Below, piece after piece: positions 16,687 through 26,083 of a stretch of DNA of 64,000 nt. The notes below the pieces were generated by a model, which searched no databases, was not told the DNA's origin, and saw nothing but the letters and a program-made list of their open reading frames with translations. This DNA comes from an uncultured Lachnospiraceae bacterium (GTDB lineage Bacteria > Bacillota > Clostridia > Lachnospirales > Lachnospiraceae): assembly GCA_900548905.1 (NCBI GenBank), contig URMK01000026.1:23948-87947 (forward strand), given 5' to 3'. Every line of letters starts with the position of its first letter. The stretch's first letter is position 1. Position numbers and translations under genes: made by a program.

Positions 16687-17835
16687 TTACCATTCCGCTA
16701 TGGAACCGTCCTCATGCCTCCACACCGGATTTTTCCATCTGTGGGGTGTATGGCTTTCTTCCAGGATCAACTCCCTGTTAACCTCGATTCCAAGGCCGTC
16801 TCCTTTAGGAAGATCGGCAAATCCGTCTGTAAATGTATAAACTTCCTTATTCTTGATATAGTCAAGGACACCATGATGTTCGTTGTAATGAATCCCCATG
16901 CTCTGCTCCTGGATAAATGCATTATAGCAGGTCGCATCCACCTGGAGACAGGCGGCCAGGGCTACAGGGCCTAACGGACAGTGCGGTGCCAGCGCCACAT
17001 CATAGGCTTCAGCCATAGCCGCAATTTTCTTCACTTCCGTAATCCCGCCGGCATGGGACAAATCAGGCTGGATAATGTCCACACCTCCTGTCTGAAGCAG
17101 CCGTTTAAAATCATATCTGGAAAAAAGCCGTTCCCCTGTGGCAATCGGGATGTCACAGGCTCTCCGTATTTCTGCAAATTCTTCCATATGTTCGCACAAA
17201 ACCGGTTCTTCTATAAACATGGGCTGGAACTCTTCCAGTTTTTTAGCCAGTATTTTGGCCATGGGCTTATGGACACGGCCGTGAAAATCGATGGCTATCC
17301 CGAAATATTTCCCCACAGCTTCCCGTATAGAGGCAACCCGTTCCAATACACGATCGATTTTTTCATAGGAATCCACAATCTGCATCTCTTCGGTGGCATT
17401 CATCTTAATAGCGGTAAAACCCGCGGCCTTTTTTTCCAGGGCATCCCTCGCCACATCACCCGGCCGGTCCCCGCCAATCCAGGAATAAACTCTTACCTTA
17501 TCCCTGCAGCTTCCCCCCATCAAATCATATACCGGCGCATGATAATACTTTCCTTTGATATCCCAAAGCGCCTGGTCAATTCCGGAAATGGCGCTCATGA
17601 GGACGGGGCCTCCCCGGTAAAAGCCTGCCCGGTAAAGCGTATTCCAGATATCCTCAATGTGCATGGGATCCTTTCCCATCAGATATTCCTTCATCTCTTC
17701 CACACACGCCAGAACCGTATTGGCTTTTCCCTCGACAATCGCTTCGCCCCATCCGGTCAGGCCATCATCCGTAATGATTTCCACAAATGCCCATCTGGGC
17801 CTGCCCCAATACACATTTACCCCGGCTATTTTCAT
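16687..17835 (-). CDS. dgoD: D-galactonate dehydratase
   Basis: Enolase-superfamily enzyme that dehydrates D-galactonate to 2-keto-3-deoxygalactonate. The 382-residue length equals that of the E. coli enzyme as I recall it, and long stretches agree: PRWAFVEIITDDGLTGWGE, FYRGGPVLMSAISGIDQALW, the metal ligands in GIAIDFHGR, IEEPV and ATGERLFSRYDF, QPDLSHAGGIT, and the base-bearing LAPHCPLGP. The C-terminus ends WRHEDGSIAEW. GGGAGAGC precedes the ATG at 17835, which overlaps the dgoA stop as ATGA. An upstream in-frame ATG would add 20 unrelated residues. No galactonate kinase or transporter is adjacent. Confidence 0.93.
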   Translation of the reverse strand: MKIAGVNVYWGRPRWAFVEIITDDGLTGWGEAIVEGKANTVLACVEEMKEYLMGKDPMHIEDIWNTLYRAGFYRGGPVLMSAISGIDQALWDIKGKYYHAPVYDLMGGSCRDKVRVYSWIGGDRPGDVARDALEKKAAGFTAIKMNATEEMQIVDSYEKIDRVLERVASIREAVGKYFGIAIDFHGRVHKPMAKILAKKLEEFQPMFIEEPVLCEHMEEFAEIRRACDIPIATGERLFSRYDFKRLLQTGGVDIIQPDLSHAGGITEVKKIAAMAEAYDVALAPHCPLGPVALAACLQVDATCYNAFIQEQSMGIHYNEHHGVLDYIKNKEVYTFTDGFADLPKGDGLGIEVNRELILEESHTPHRWKNPVWRHEDGSIAEW

Positions 17836-18461
17836 AAGCTCTCCCTTCTTATGCCCTGCATCAGGCTTTTCACATAATCCGCAGCTTCTTTCCAACGTTT
17901 CTTTTCCACATATTCCTTCGGAACCAGATTCTGCCCCATTCCCACGCCGATAAAACCTCTGTCGAAAAAGGTTCTGATATTTCCGGTGTTCACCCCTCCG
18001 ACAGCCACATATTCCGTTCCGTCAAACGGCCCCTTCAGGCTTTTTATATAATTTTCCGGCAAATCACCTGCGGGAAAAAGCTTCATCGTATCAATCCCAT
18101 AAGATAAGCAGATATCCACGTCCGTCGGTGTCATCACTCCCGGTAAAATCGGTATGGAATTCTTCCGGCAAAATGCAATGGTTTCCCTGTTTACCGAGGG
18201 AGTGAGTACAAACTCCGCTCCCGACTCCAGGGCAATCCCGCACCGCGCGGGCGTGGTAACCGTCCCTGCACCTACCGAAGCCTCCGGCCCGAATAACTTT
18301 TTTAACAGCACAATCTGCCGGAAGGCATCCCCGGAATTAAGAGCTACTTCAAACATTTTAATCCCGCCTTCAAAAACAGCTGCGGCATAATCCTCCGTTA
18401 TATCCAACGGAACGTTTCTCAAAATTGCACAAACCGGATTTTTCAGATATAATTCCCTCAT
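17832..18461 (-). CDS. dgoA: 2-dehydro-3-deoxy-6-phosphogalactonate aldolase (KDPG/KHG aldolase family)
   Basis: Splits 2-keto-3-deoxy-6-phosphogalactonate into pyruvate and glyceraldehyde 3-phosphate. The 209-residue class I aldolase has the family motifs VGAGTVTTPARC, FVLTPSVN, ILPGVMTPTDV and the Schiff-base lysine in DTMKLFPAG, followed by AVGGVNTGN. The second ATG (18461) is chosen because AGGGAGG lies 8 nt before it and is too close to the first (18467). It overlaps dgoD by 4 nt. The galactonate assignment rests mainly on the dgoD neighbour; the fold also serves gluconate KDPG. Confidence 0.88.
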   Translation of the reverse strand: MRELYLKNPVCAILRNVPLDITEDYAAAVFEGGIKMFEVALNSGDAFRQIVLLKKLFGPEASVGAGTVTTPARCGIALESGAEFVLTPSVNRETIAFCRKNSIPILPGVMTPTDVDICLSYGIDTMKLFPAGDLPENYIKSLKGPFDGTEYVAVGGVNTGNIRTFFDRGFIGVGMGQNLVPKEYVEKKRWKEAADYVKSLMQGIRRESL

Positions 18462-18520
18462 TATCATACCTCCCTATCCACCAGGCCCGAACCCCATGTT
18501 CCATATACATTATGAAGATT

Positions 18521-18597
18521 TAGTTCCGTATCGTGGAACTATATTTTATATAGCGGAACTATATATCATATATACCGCAATTGTTCCTTCCTGTCAA
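18521..18597 (-). promoter_or_regulatory. Promoter and IclR-type operators of dgoAD
   Basis: On the minus strand TTGACA (18592-18597) and TATATA (18569-18574) are 17 bp apart. A perfect inverted repeat TAGTTCC-n7-GGAACTA (18521-18541) lies just downstream of the start, and further GTTCC/GGAAC half-sites occur at 18554-18558 and 18582-18586 around the -10. This arrangement fits repression by the divergently encoded IclR protein. Confidence 0.65.
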
Positions 18598-18625
18598 TGC
18601 CGTTTCTTTATCTCGTGCCCATGTC

Positions 18626-18654
18626 TTGCTTTAAGCGGAGAAAAATGATAAAGT
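18626..18654 (+). promoter_or_regulatory. Candidate promoter of the IclR gene
   Basis: TTGCTT (18626-18631) and TAAAGT (18649-18654) with 17-bp spacing, about 100 bp before the start codon. A moderate match. Confidence 0.4.
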
Positions 18655-18750
18655 TACTTCATACGTAACTATACAGTCAAGCCTGCGCGTTTCCTGCGCA
18701 GAGCGTAAGAAAGTGATTCAAAATATAAGAAAAAGGACTGAGGTATCCCC

Positions 18751-19536
18751 ATGGCAGAAAATTCATCCGTCCAATCCGTGGAACGAACTTTTGATATTAT
18801 TGAAGTTCTGTCGCCGGCTCCCCAGGGCCTGACCCTGTTGGAGCTTGCCTCTGCTGTAGGGCTTCCTAAAAGCACGGTGCACCGCCTTCTCTCCACATTG
18901 GGAAACCGGGGATATATTGCACAGGATCCGGAATCCAAAAAATACCTTCTGACGCTGAAGCTTTTCGAAATCAGCAGCCACAGCCTTACCGGTTATGATA
19001 TTCTTTCGGTTGCCAGGCCCTATATTCAGCATCTGTCAAGGATAACAAATGAAGCCGTACATCTGGTGATTAAGGAAGGCCGGGAGGTGGTTTATATTTA
19101 TAAGGAGGATTCTTCCAACAATACCGTGCGGATGGCATCCCATATCGGGCTGCATAATCCCATGTACTGCACAGGAGTGGGCAAAGCCATTATGGCCTTC
19201 CTTCCCCGAAGGGAACAGGATCAGATTTGGGAAGCCACAGAAATCATCAAATACACGGAGAATACAATCACCGATTATTCCCATATGCGAAAAGAGCTCG
19301 ACCATATAAAGGAATGCGGATACGCTATTGATGATGAGGAACATGAAAAGGATGTACGCTGTGCGGCGTGTCCTATCTTTGATTATACCAATATGCCTTA
19401 TGCTGCGGTCAGCATCTCCGCCCCCTGTTCCCGTATGGAAAATGCGAGAATCAAAAATGCTATTATTCCGGAACTGCTTTCTGCCGCACACCGGATATCA
19501 CAGATAATGGGCCGTCCCGAACCGTTCCCTCATTAA
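18751..19536 (+). CDS. IclR family transcriptional regulator
   Basis: A 261-residue regulator. The N-terminal winged helix-turn-helix (about 8-65) contains GLTLLELASAVGLPKSTVHRLL (helix part LPKSTVHRLL), and the C-terminal IclR effector domain (about 85-255) has CTGVGKAIMAFLP and RCAACPIFDY. It is transcribed away from dgoA-dgoD, and GTTCC/GGAAC palindromes lie in the shared region, so it most likely controls galactonate use with galactonate or its keto-deoxy derivative as effector. The start has GAGGT 8 nt upstream. A strong terminator follows directly. Confidence 0.9.
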   Translation: MAENSSVQSVERTFDIIEVLSPAPQGLTLLELASAVGLPKSTVHRLLSTLGNRGYIAQDPESKKYLLTLKLFEISSHSLTGYDILSVARPYIQHLSRITNEAVHLVIKEGREVVYIYKEDSSNNTVRMASHIGLHNPMYCTGVGKAIMAFLPRREQDQIWEATEIIKYTENTITDYSHMRKELDHIKECGYAIDDEEHEKDVRCAACPIFDYTNMPYAAVSISAPCSRMENARIKNAIIPELLSAAHRISQIMGRPEPFPH

Positions 19537-19588
19537 AAAGCCAGGTTTGTCAACGCTTGTAACAGCAGGAGACAAAACCTGGCTTTTC
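19535..19588. terminator. Terminator between the IclR and GH3 genes
   Basis: A ~16-bp stem (AAAAGCCAGGTTTGTC / GACAAAACCTGGCTTTT, one bulge) that starts at the IclR stop codon, with a T run on the plus strand and an A run that serves the convergent GH3 gene. Confidence 0.85.
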
Positions 19589-19649
19589 TTAATGGCAGCC
19601 GTTCTGAGCGGTTACCTTATTTCACTTATCCTTCTTACATTCTAACAGT

Positions 19650-21932
19650 TCAGACCTGTTGGGCCGCATTCAGCTGTTCCAGAAGCCCCTGCAGCTGTTC
19701 CAGGCTTACCTCCCCGCTGCGGAAACTCAGGACTCCGCGAAGAGGCATATATTTCATCATAGCCTGCATCATTTCGGAGGAAATAGCCGCAGCCGCTGCA
19801 TCACTGTCTTCCTTTTCTCCTCCCACCAGGTCCAGCTTCATCATGGGTGCCAGTATCTGTCTGGCCTTCTCATCCATCATCAGATCCCCGAAGGTGGTGT
19901 CCATGGTGTAATGCACGGGAAGCTTCTTTGTGGATTCCACAGTAACAGATGCTTCCAGCTGGATATCCCTTGAGGATTTACCCACGAGAATACGGAACTC
20001 CCCGCTTTCCACATGCCAGTCATGAATCTGTGTATTCCAATACGCAAAAGCCCTCTTGTCCAGCGTAAAGGAAACCGTCCTGGTTTCGCCGGGCTGCAGT
20101 TCCACCTTATCAAAGCCCTTCAATTCTTTTACAGGGCGGATTACGGTACTTTCCACATCGGATACATACAGCTGTACCACTTCTTTTCCTGCCATACTTC
20201 CGGTATTGGTTATGTCCGCGCTCACCGTAAGCGTATCCGTATCCTTTATGGCAGAGGCGCTTACCTGCAGATTAGAGTATGCAAAGGTGGTATAAGAAAG
20301 GCCGAAACCGAAGGGGAAGCGCACATCCATTTTCTTGGTGTCATAGTAGCGGTAGCCGACGAAAACACCTTCCCGGTATTCCACCTTATCCCCTTCGCCA
20401 GGATAGTACAGATAGGACGGGTTATCCTCCAGCTTGCAGGGAAAAGTTTCCGGCAGTTTTGCACTGGGATTCACTTTTCCGAAGAGGATATCCACAACAG
20501 CTTCCCCTACCGCCTGGCCTCCCAGATAGGCCTCCACAATTCCTTTAACCTTGTCCGCCCAGGGCATTTCCACAGGGGAACCATTATGTAATACCACAAT
20601 GGTGTTGGGCTGTACGGCAGTTACCCGTTCAATCAGTTCATTCTGGCAGTCCGGCATTCCCATGTGGGTTCTGTCAAAGCCTTCGGATTCAAAAGCATCC
20701 GGAAGTCCGGCAAAAATAACGGCCGCTTTTGCTTTTCCCGCTTTTTCAACCGCTTCGGCGATCATCCCTTCATCCGTTTCATCCGCCTGATCCCCATACC
20801 CTTCCGCAAAAGATATATTTCCCCAGTCCTTTACCACATCCCAGGCGCCGGTTACCTTATGGCTGTTGATATGGGAGCTGCCTCCGCCCTGGTAACGGGG
20901 CTGCCTTGCATATTTCCCGATAAAAGCAATTTCCTCTTTTTCGGATAGTGGCAGGATTTGCGCTTCGTTTTTCAGAAGGACTATGGTTTCTTCCGCCACC
21001 TTTTTGGCGTATTCATGATCCTTATCCCTGTCAAATACGGCGTTTCCATCTCTGCTTTCTTCAAAACGGTATACAATATTCAGGATACGTTCCACGGCCC
21101 GGTCAAGGACAGCCTCGTTCATACGGCCTTCCTTTACCGCCTCCACAATCTGCCTGTCATTAATGCCGCCTGAAGCAGGCATTTCCAGATCCAGGCCGGC
21201 TTCCAGATCCGGCACCCTGTTGTTTACCGCGCCCCAATCACTTACCACAAAGCCGTCAAAGCCCCATTCTTCACGTAGGATATCGGTCAGCGCTTCTTTA
21301 TGTTCTGCGGCATAGGTACCGTTGATTTTATTATAAGAGCACATCACCGTCCAGGGCTTCTGTTTGCTCACAGCCCCTTCAAAGGCAGCCAGGTAAATCT
21401 CACGCAGCGTTCTTTCATCCACCTCGGAGGAAGAAGACATTCTCCGTGTTTCCTGGTTATTCGCCAGAAAGTGCTTGATGCTGGTACCCACATTTTTACT
21501 TTGTACCCCTTTAATCAGCGCACCCGCCATTTCAGAGGCTACCAGCGGATCTTCGGAATAATACTCAAAATTACGTCCGCAAAGAGGGGAACGTTTGATG
21601 TTTACTGCAGGCCCCAGGATAACACCCACGCCCTCTGCCTGGCATTCTTCTCCCAGGACTTCCCCCATGCCGGTTATCAGATCCCTGTTAAAGCTGGCCG
21701 CCGTACCACAGCCCGCCGGAAAACAAACGGCTTTAATGCTGTCATTAACCCCAAGATGATCCGCTTCCTGATCCTGTTTTCTGAGGCCGTGAGGGCCGTC
21801 GGAAACCATCATAGCGGGGATCCCCAGCCGCTCCACACGTTCCGTATGCCAGAAATCCGCACCGGAACACAGAGAAGCTTTCTCCTCCAGTGTCATCTTT
21901 CCAATCAGTTCCTGCAATTTTTCCCTTGTCAT
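19650..21932 (-). CDS. Glycoside hydrolase family 3 (beta-glucosidase-like)
   Basis: Hydrolyses terminal beta-linked sugars, most often glucosides. The 760-residue protein has no signal peptide and is probably cytoplasmic. It has the GH3 N-domain (about 1-300: MVSDGPHGLRKQ, IKRSPLCGRNFEYYSEDP, KHFLANNQE) with the catalytic Asp nucleophile in FVVSDWGAV, the GH3 C-domain (about 315-560: FIGKYARQPRYQGGGSS, NGSPVEMPW) and a fibronectin III-like end domain (VSADITNTGSMAGKEVVQLYV). A Glu-rich C-terminal extension follows. A divergent AraC regulator begins 175 bp upstream and probably controls it. The exact sugar cannot be read from sequence. Confidence 0.92.
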   Translation of the reverse strand: MTREKLQELIGKMTLEEKASLCSGADFWHTERVERLGIPAMMVSDGPHGLRKQDQEADHLGVNDSIKAVCFPAGCGTAASFNRDLITGMGEVLGEECQAEGVGVILGPAVNIKRSPLCGRNFEYYSEDPLVASEMAGALIKGVQSKNVGTSIKHFLANNQETRRMSSSSEVDERTLREIYLAAFEGAVSKQKPWTVMCSYNKINGTYAAEHKEALTDILREEWGFDGFVVSDWGAVNNRVPDLEAGLDLEMPASGGINDRQIVEAVKEGRMNEAVLDRAVERILNIVYRFEESRDGNAVFDRDKDHEYAKKVAEETIVLLKNEAQILPLSEKEEIAFIGKYARQPRYQGGGSSHINSHKVTGAWDVVKDWGNISFAEGYGDQADETDEGMIAEAVEKAGKAKAAVIFAGLPDAFESEGFDRTHMGMPDCQNELIERVTAVQPNTIVVLHNGSPVEMPWADKVKGIVEAYLGGQAVGEAVVDILFGKVNPSAKLPETFPCKLEDNPSYLYYPGEGDKVEYREGVFVGYRYYDTKKMDVRFPFGFGLSYTTFAYSNLQVSASAIKDTDTLTVSADITNTGSMAGKEVVQLYVSDVESTVIRPVKELKGFDKVELQPGETRTVSFTLDKRAFAYWNTQIHDWHVESGEFRILVGKSSRDIQLEASVTVESTKKLPVHYTMDTTFGDLMMDEKARQILAPMMKLDLVGGEKEDSDAAAAAISSEMMQAMMKYMPLRGVLSFRSGEVSLEQLQGLLEQLNAAQQV

Positions 21933-22107
21933 ACCATTCTCCTTTCAATAAAAACGTCTCTCGGACACCCTTATTTTAATGATAGCATGTTCCATTCGGT
22001 ACCGCTATCTCAAAACTGACTTACTATAGGTCAATATTGACTTCTATTAAAAAATATAACATAATTAAATCATATTTTAGGGTTATTCTTTACCTGGAGG
22101 GAGTTTT

Positions 22108-23091
22108 ATGAAATATCTGAATGAAATCAGGCAGGAATTGGATACGCTGGCACAGCAGGGGGAAAAGGGTATTGGTTATCAGCCCTCCTCCGATATCTAT
22201 ACCGCCTCCTACAGCGGCAGCTATTTTGACGGCATCCATCTGAAAAAGAATTCCCTGCCCGCCGGCTACATCCATGAAAACGTACAGGTGGAGCCGGATA
22301 TACAGGTACGCTGTTTCTCCTATGAGGACGCGGGTGTGCTTGTGCCCCGGCATTGGCATAACAGTCTGGAAATCCTGTATATTGCAAGAGGGGATATGGA
22401 GATTATGGTAAATGACCTGTCCTTCCGTCTGGAAGCCGATGATTTTGCCATCATCAACTCCCGGGATATCCATGCCACCAGCTGTTCCGAACACTCACAG
22501 ATCCATGTGCTTCAGATTCCCTACCCGTTTTTAAAAAAGCACATTCCTGACTTTGACAATCTTCGTTTCCTGAACGGTTCCTGCGGGAATCCCGCTTCCG
22601 ATGAAGTCTTCCGTTTCTGTCTGACGGAAATCAGGAATATTTATATGGCAAAGCCGCACGGGTACCAGCTCCACTTTACCAGCCTCCTGTATGAACTGCT
22701 TTTTCTGTGTGTAAGCTGCTTCCGGGCTCCCGAAGGCGCGGAGGCCAGTTCCATGACAGATGAGGAGCGGACCCGTCTGATCACAGTCATGGATTATGTA
22801 AATGCCCATTATCATGAAAGTATTTCACTGGGGAATGCAGCATCTCTTGTGGCGCTGAATCCCGAATACTTCTGTCGCTTTTTCAAAAAAAATATGGGAA
22901 TGACCTTCCTGGAATTTGTCAACCAGGTGCGGTTTTCCCACATATGCGAAGATATTATCCGAACGGACACAAGCATCACGGATCTGCTGGACCGCCACGG
23001 CTTCACCAATTATAAGCTGTTCCGCCGTTTGTTCCATGAAAAATATGGATGCACACCCTCGGAAAAACGAAAAGAGACCTCCGGAAAATAA
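22108..23091 (+). CDS. AraC family regulator with cupin sensor domain
   Basis: A 327-residue regulator. The N-terminal AraC-binding cupin (about 65-160) has the His-rich PRHWHNSLEILYI and DDFAIINSRDIHA. The C-terminal double helix-turn-helix (about 225-320) has SISLGNAASLVALNPEYFCRFFKK and FTNYKLFRRLFHEKYGCTPSE. GGAGGGAG lies just before the ATG. It is divergent from the GH3 glycosidase gene, so a role as local activator of glycoside use is the simplest reading. Confidence 0.9.
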   Translation: MKYLNEIRQELDTLAQQGEKGIGYQPSSDIYTASYSGSYFDGIHLKKNSLPAGYIHENVQVEPDIQVRCFSYEDAGVLVPRHWHNSLEILYIARGDMEIMVNDLSFRLEADDFAIINSRDIHATSCSEHSQIHVLQIPYPFLKKHIPDFDNLRFLNGSCGNPASDEVFRFCLTEIRNIYMAKPHGYQLHFTSLLYELLFLCVSCFRAPEGAEASSMTDEERTRLITVMDYVNAHYHESISLGNAASLVALNPEYFCRFFKKNMGMTFLEFVNQVRFSHICEDIIRTDTSITDLLDRHGFTNYKLFRRLFHEKYGCTPSEKRKETSGK

Positions 23092-23109
23092 GGTATATTC
23101 TTCCGGAGG
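23078..23109. terminator. Hairpin between AraC and DUF378 genes
   Basis: A perfect 9-bp stem CCTCCGGAA/TTCCGGAGG overlapping the AraC stop codon. The downstream T run is interrupted (CTTCCTCCTGTTTCC), so it may be a weak terminator shared by the two convergent genes. Confidence 0.5.
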
Positions 23110-23127
23110 CTTCCTCCTGTTTCCTGC

Positions 23128-23340
23128 TTAATTCTCCCGGCCGTTTCCAACCCGGCCGAAGAAGGTAAGCAGATAGATGCCGCAGATACCCACTATCACA
23201 TATACGATACGTGAAATCCAACTCATCTGGCCGAATATCAGCGCTACCAGATCCAAACGGAATAAACCGATCAGTCCCCAGTTAATCGCACCGATAACCG
23301 CAATCACAAGTGCTGTATAATCAAGACCTTTATTTCCCAT
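23128..23340 (-). CDS. DUF378 small membrane protein
   Basis: A 70-residue protein with two membrane helices (YTALVIAVIGAINWGLIGLF and ISRIVYVIVGICGIYLLTFF), including the INWGLIG motif typical of DUF378. The function is unknown. A good AGGAGG lies upstream (AAAAGGAGGTAGCTGTC). It stands alone between an AraC regulator and a sensor diguanylate cyclase. Confidence 0.85.
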   Translation of the reverse strand: MGNKGLDYTALVIAVIGAINWGLIGLFRLDLVALIFGQMSWISRIVYVIVGICGIYLLTFFGRVGNGREN

Positions 23341-23406
23341 GACAGCTACCTCCTTTTCTTACGTAACTATCATGCCCGTTCCTTTTCTTTTTTATTCCTT
23401 TTTTCT

Positions 23407-25905
23407 TTATGCGATATAATATCCGTCACGGCCTTCTCTTTTGACCTGATACAGGGCTTTATCCGCCGTTTTGTAGATTTTATCGTAAACGTCGCCCCGC
23501 TTTGTCAAAACGGCTCCCACGCTGATTGTCACCTTTCCCGCGTTCAGAGTATCAATCCTGCGGATTCTTTGCAGCAGTCTTTCACAGGTATCGGAAAGTG
23601 CCTGGGTATCCTTCATCTTGTCCATATAGACTACAAATTCATCACCGCCCGGCCTTCCCACAACGTCTTCCTCCCGGAAGCATTCCCGAAGCACTGCAGC
23701 GACCTCACAAAGGACATGATCTCCCGCCATATGGCCGTACGTATCATTGATATTTTTGAATTTATCGATGTCCAGTAAAAGAAGGGCGCCTTTGTCTCCC
23801 GCCGCCAGCCTTCCCAGCCTCTCTTCGATGAGACGCAAGCTTGTTTTTGCGTTATAGGCATGGGTCAGGCTGTCTCTTTCCGCTTGTTTTTTCAGCTTTT
23901 CCTTTTCCTGCCGCTCTTCCTCGATATCGTTCATTTTGCCAATGACACAGACCGGATTCCCTTTATAATCATAGATAGTCTTCATGGCAAGCCGGATCCA
24001 CCGGAGTGCAATTATCTCTCCCGGGGCTGCTTTTTTATATTCCGGCAGCTGAAGTTCCTGTATTCCTTCATTCTCTGAGGTCATGACCTCCAACAGCTGC
24101 TTCCGGTAATCCTCTTTTTTCTCACCGCCTTCTTTCAGCCTGCAGACCACCTCCCGTTCTTCCGCATTTCCATCTGTTTTCATGGAAAGGGTAAAGAGGT
24201 CCTTTTTAATATCATATTCAAAAAAGTAATCATTCACAAGGCCGTATATCTCCCGATGTTTTGCAAGCTCCAGGGATATTTTCCGGTTCAGCTTCCCTTT
24301 CGTATAAATTCCCCAGGCAAGTACGGCAATAACCAGCAGCAGAACCATACCCGCTGCCGCGATGGCCTGAAAAGGGTTTTCCTTGATATAATCCGCAAGG
24401 GTGGGATTCTCCTTATTGATGGTATTCGAATAAATAATAGACTGCATTTCCTCCTGGGGCAGCGCTATTATCACTTTATTCAGAATATTCAAAAGCTCGG
24501 TGCTTGCAGGCTTTTTTACCCCGATACAGGTGCTGCTGTCGGTATTTACCTGGGGGATCAGCTTCAGCCCCCGGAACTCGGGCTTATTAAAATAATGCTG
24601 TGCCACATAGGCATCCATATAAGTATAATAGGGTTTTCCTTTGTTCACTGCCCGCACAAGCTCTTCCCTGGTGTCAAAATATACTCCGGTCACGGCATGT
24701 TCCCAATAGCAGCCGCAGCCTTCCACCATTGCCATGCTCATATCATCCAGCTTGCGGTTCTGCATTTTATCACTTATAAGGAGCATATATTGGGTAGATA
24801 TATAGGGCCTGCTCATAGCCATGTTCCTGTCTTGGGCCAACCCATAATCATAGGTCATACCGACGACCAGATCTATACTGCCCTCTTCTGCCATCCGGCT
24901 CAGAGTCTTATCATCCGGCGCTACCACCAGCTGGAAAGAAAGCCCTGTCTGTTCCCGGATTCTATCCAGCAGATCCACTCCGATTCCCTTCAGCTGCCCT
25001 GTTTCCTCATCCACATACTGATAGGGCGGTAAATCCGACAGGACTCCCACCTTCAGGGTCCCCGCCTGTTCCAGATACTGCTTCTCCTCCGGCGTGAGAC
25101 GCAGCTCCGTATTGGGCGGGTTAAAATATTTCTCATTCAGCGTCGTTGTAAAATAAGGATCCGCCTGTTCGATGCTGTGCAGCGCTTTATCCAGCTGATT
25201 TACCAGCTCCGTCTTTCCCTTTGTCGCCACAAAGTAAAACGGCCGGGGTGCAAACCGGGCAACCGTCCGCAGCCCTTCTATATATTCCATACTGGTGCTG
25301 ATCATGACATCCGCCCGGTCCTCCTTCAGCGCCTGTACCATTTCCTTTTCCGACTGGCAGAGCACCACTTCCGGGACCAGCATATTCTTCCGGCAGTATT
25401 CTTCCATTTCTTCCCGGCGCTTTACCGCCCCGTCCAGCATCGCCACCCGCAGATGCTGCTCTTCCCTGGAAGCTTCATTATATGCCGTATTTTCATAAAG
25501 GACCTTGAACACCGTATATACAATGCCGCAGCTATTGGAGGTATAGTCATATTTCTCCTCCATCTGGGTATTATACAGTAACCCTCCCATAATATCGATT
25601 TCGCCGTTTTCCAGCATATCCAGCAGGGTGGTAAGGCTCTCGTTAATATCGCCCTCTATCCGGACAAATTCATAATCCCATCCGGTATATTGGGCGATTT
25701 CCTGCAGATAATCATAAATATAACCTGTGTAGTTCCCGTTTTCATCCACCTCTGTCAGGCCCTGCTGAAAAGGAAAACCCACACGGACTACCGGCCTGTT
25801 CCCTCCGGCCTCCACAGAAGCCCCGGGTAACAAAGACCACAGAATCCAAATTAAAATAGCCGCAAGGCATCCCTTTTTCCATAAAGGAAACCCTCTATAC
25901 TGCAT
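23407..25905 (-). CDS. Membrane diguanylate cyclase with two solute-binding sensor domains
   Basis: An 832-residue sensor that makes cyclic di-GMP. After a signal/TM segment (about 11-33) come two tandem SBP_bac_3 domains (about 40-260 and 285-500; PVVRVGFPFQQGLTEVDENG and LKVGVLSDLPPYQYVDEETG), a TM (about 520-545), a PAS-like linker ending in a receptor-coupling coil, and a GGDEF domain (about 670-832). The active-site GGDEF is intact in VVGRPGGDEFVVY, and the inhibitory I-site RxxD is present five residues before it (FREED). Double periplasmic-binding sensors suggest sensing of amino acids or similar solutes outside the cell. No EAL domain is present. Confidence 0.92.
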   Translation of the reverse strand: MQYRGFPLWKKGCLAAILIWILWSLLPGASVEAGGNRPVVRVGFPFQQGLTEVDENGNYTGYIYDYLQEIAQYTGWDYEFVRIEGDINESLTTLLDMLENGEIDIMGGLLYNTQMEEKYDYTSNSCGIVYTVFKVLYENTAYNEASREEQHLRVAMLDGAVKRREEMEEYCRKNMLVPEVVLCQSEKEMVQALKEDRADVMISTSMEYIEGLRTVARFAPRPFYFVATKGKTELVNQLDKALHSIEQADPYFTTTLNEKYFNPPNTELRLTPEEKQYLEQAGTLKVGVLSDLPPYQYVDEETGQLKGIGVDLLDRIREQTGLSFQLVVAPDDKTLSRMAEEGSIDLVVGMTYDYGLAQDRNMAMSRPYISTQYMLLISDKMQNRKLDDMSMAMVEGCGCYWEHAVTGVYFDTREELVRAVNKGKPYYTYMDAYVAQHYFNKPEFRGLKLIPQVNTDSSTCIGVKKPASTELLNILNKVIIALPQEEMQSIIYSNTINKENPTLADYIKENPFQAIAAAGMVLLLVIAVLAWGIYTKGKLNRKISLELAKHREIYGLVNDYFFEYDIKKDLFTLSMKTDGNAEEREVVCRLKEGGEKKEDYRKQLLEVMTSENEGIQELQLPEYKKAAPGEIIALRWIRLAMKTIYDYKGNPVCVIGKMNDIEEERQEKEKLKKQAERDSLTHAYNAKTSLRLIEERLGRLAAGDKGALLLLDIDKFKNINDTYGHMAGDHVLCEVAAVLRECFREEDVVGRPGGDEFVVYMDKMKDTQALSDTCERLLQRIRRIDTLNAGKVTISVGAVLTKRGDVYDKIYKTADKALYQVKREGRDGYYIA

Positions 25906-26028
25906 AGCTTCTCCTATCCGTTTACTGGTTGTTACACATAATTTTTAAATGCAAGCTTTCTGTTATTCTAACACGTTTGCCAGAATAAAACCATACAGAA
26001 TAAGAAAAGATATATTTTCCAGCGTTAC

Positions 26029-26059
26029 AAAAATTACTGTTCACTCCGTGACCAGTAAC
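26029..26059 (-). terminator. Terminator of the glycine-riboswitch operon
   Basis: On the minus strand a stem GTTACTGGTCAC/GTGAACAGTAA (one mismatch, 3-nt loop) is followed by TTTTT. It lies 25 bp after the last gene of the operon. A second small hairpin (GTAACTT/AAGTTAC, 26055-26072) partly overlaps it. Confidence 0.75.
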
Positions 26060-26083
26060 TTACAAAAGTTACAGTTGCGTACC

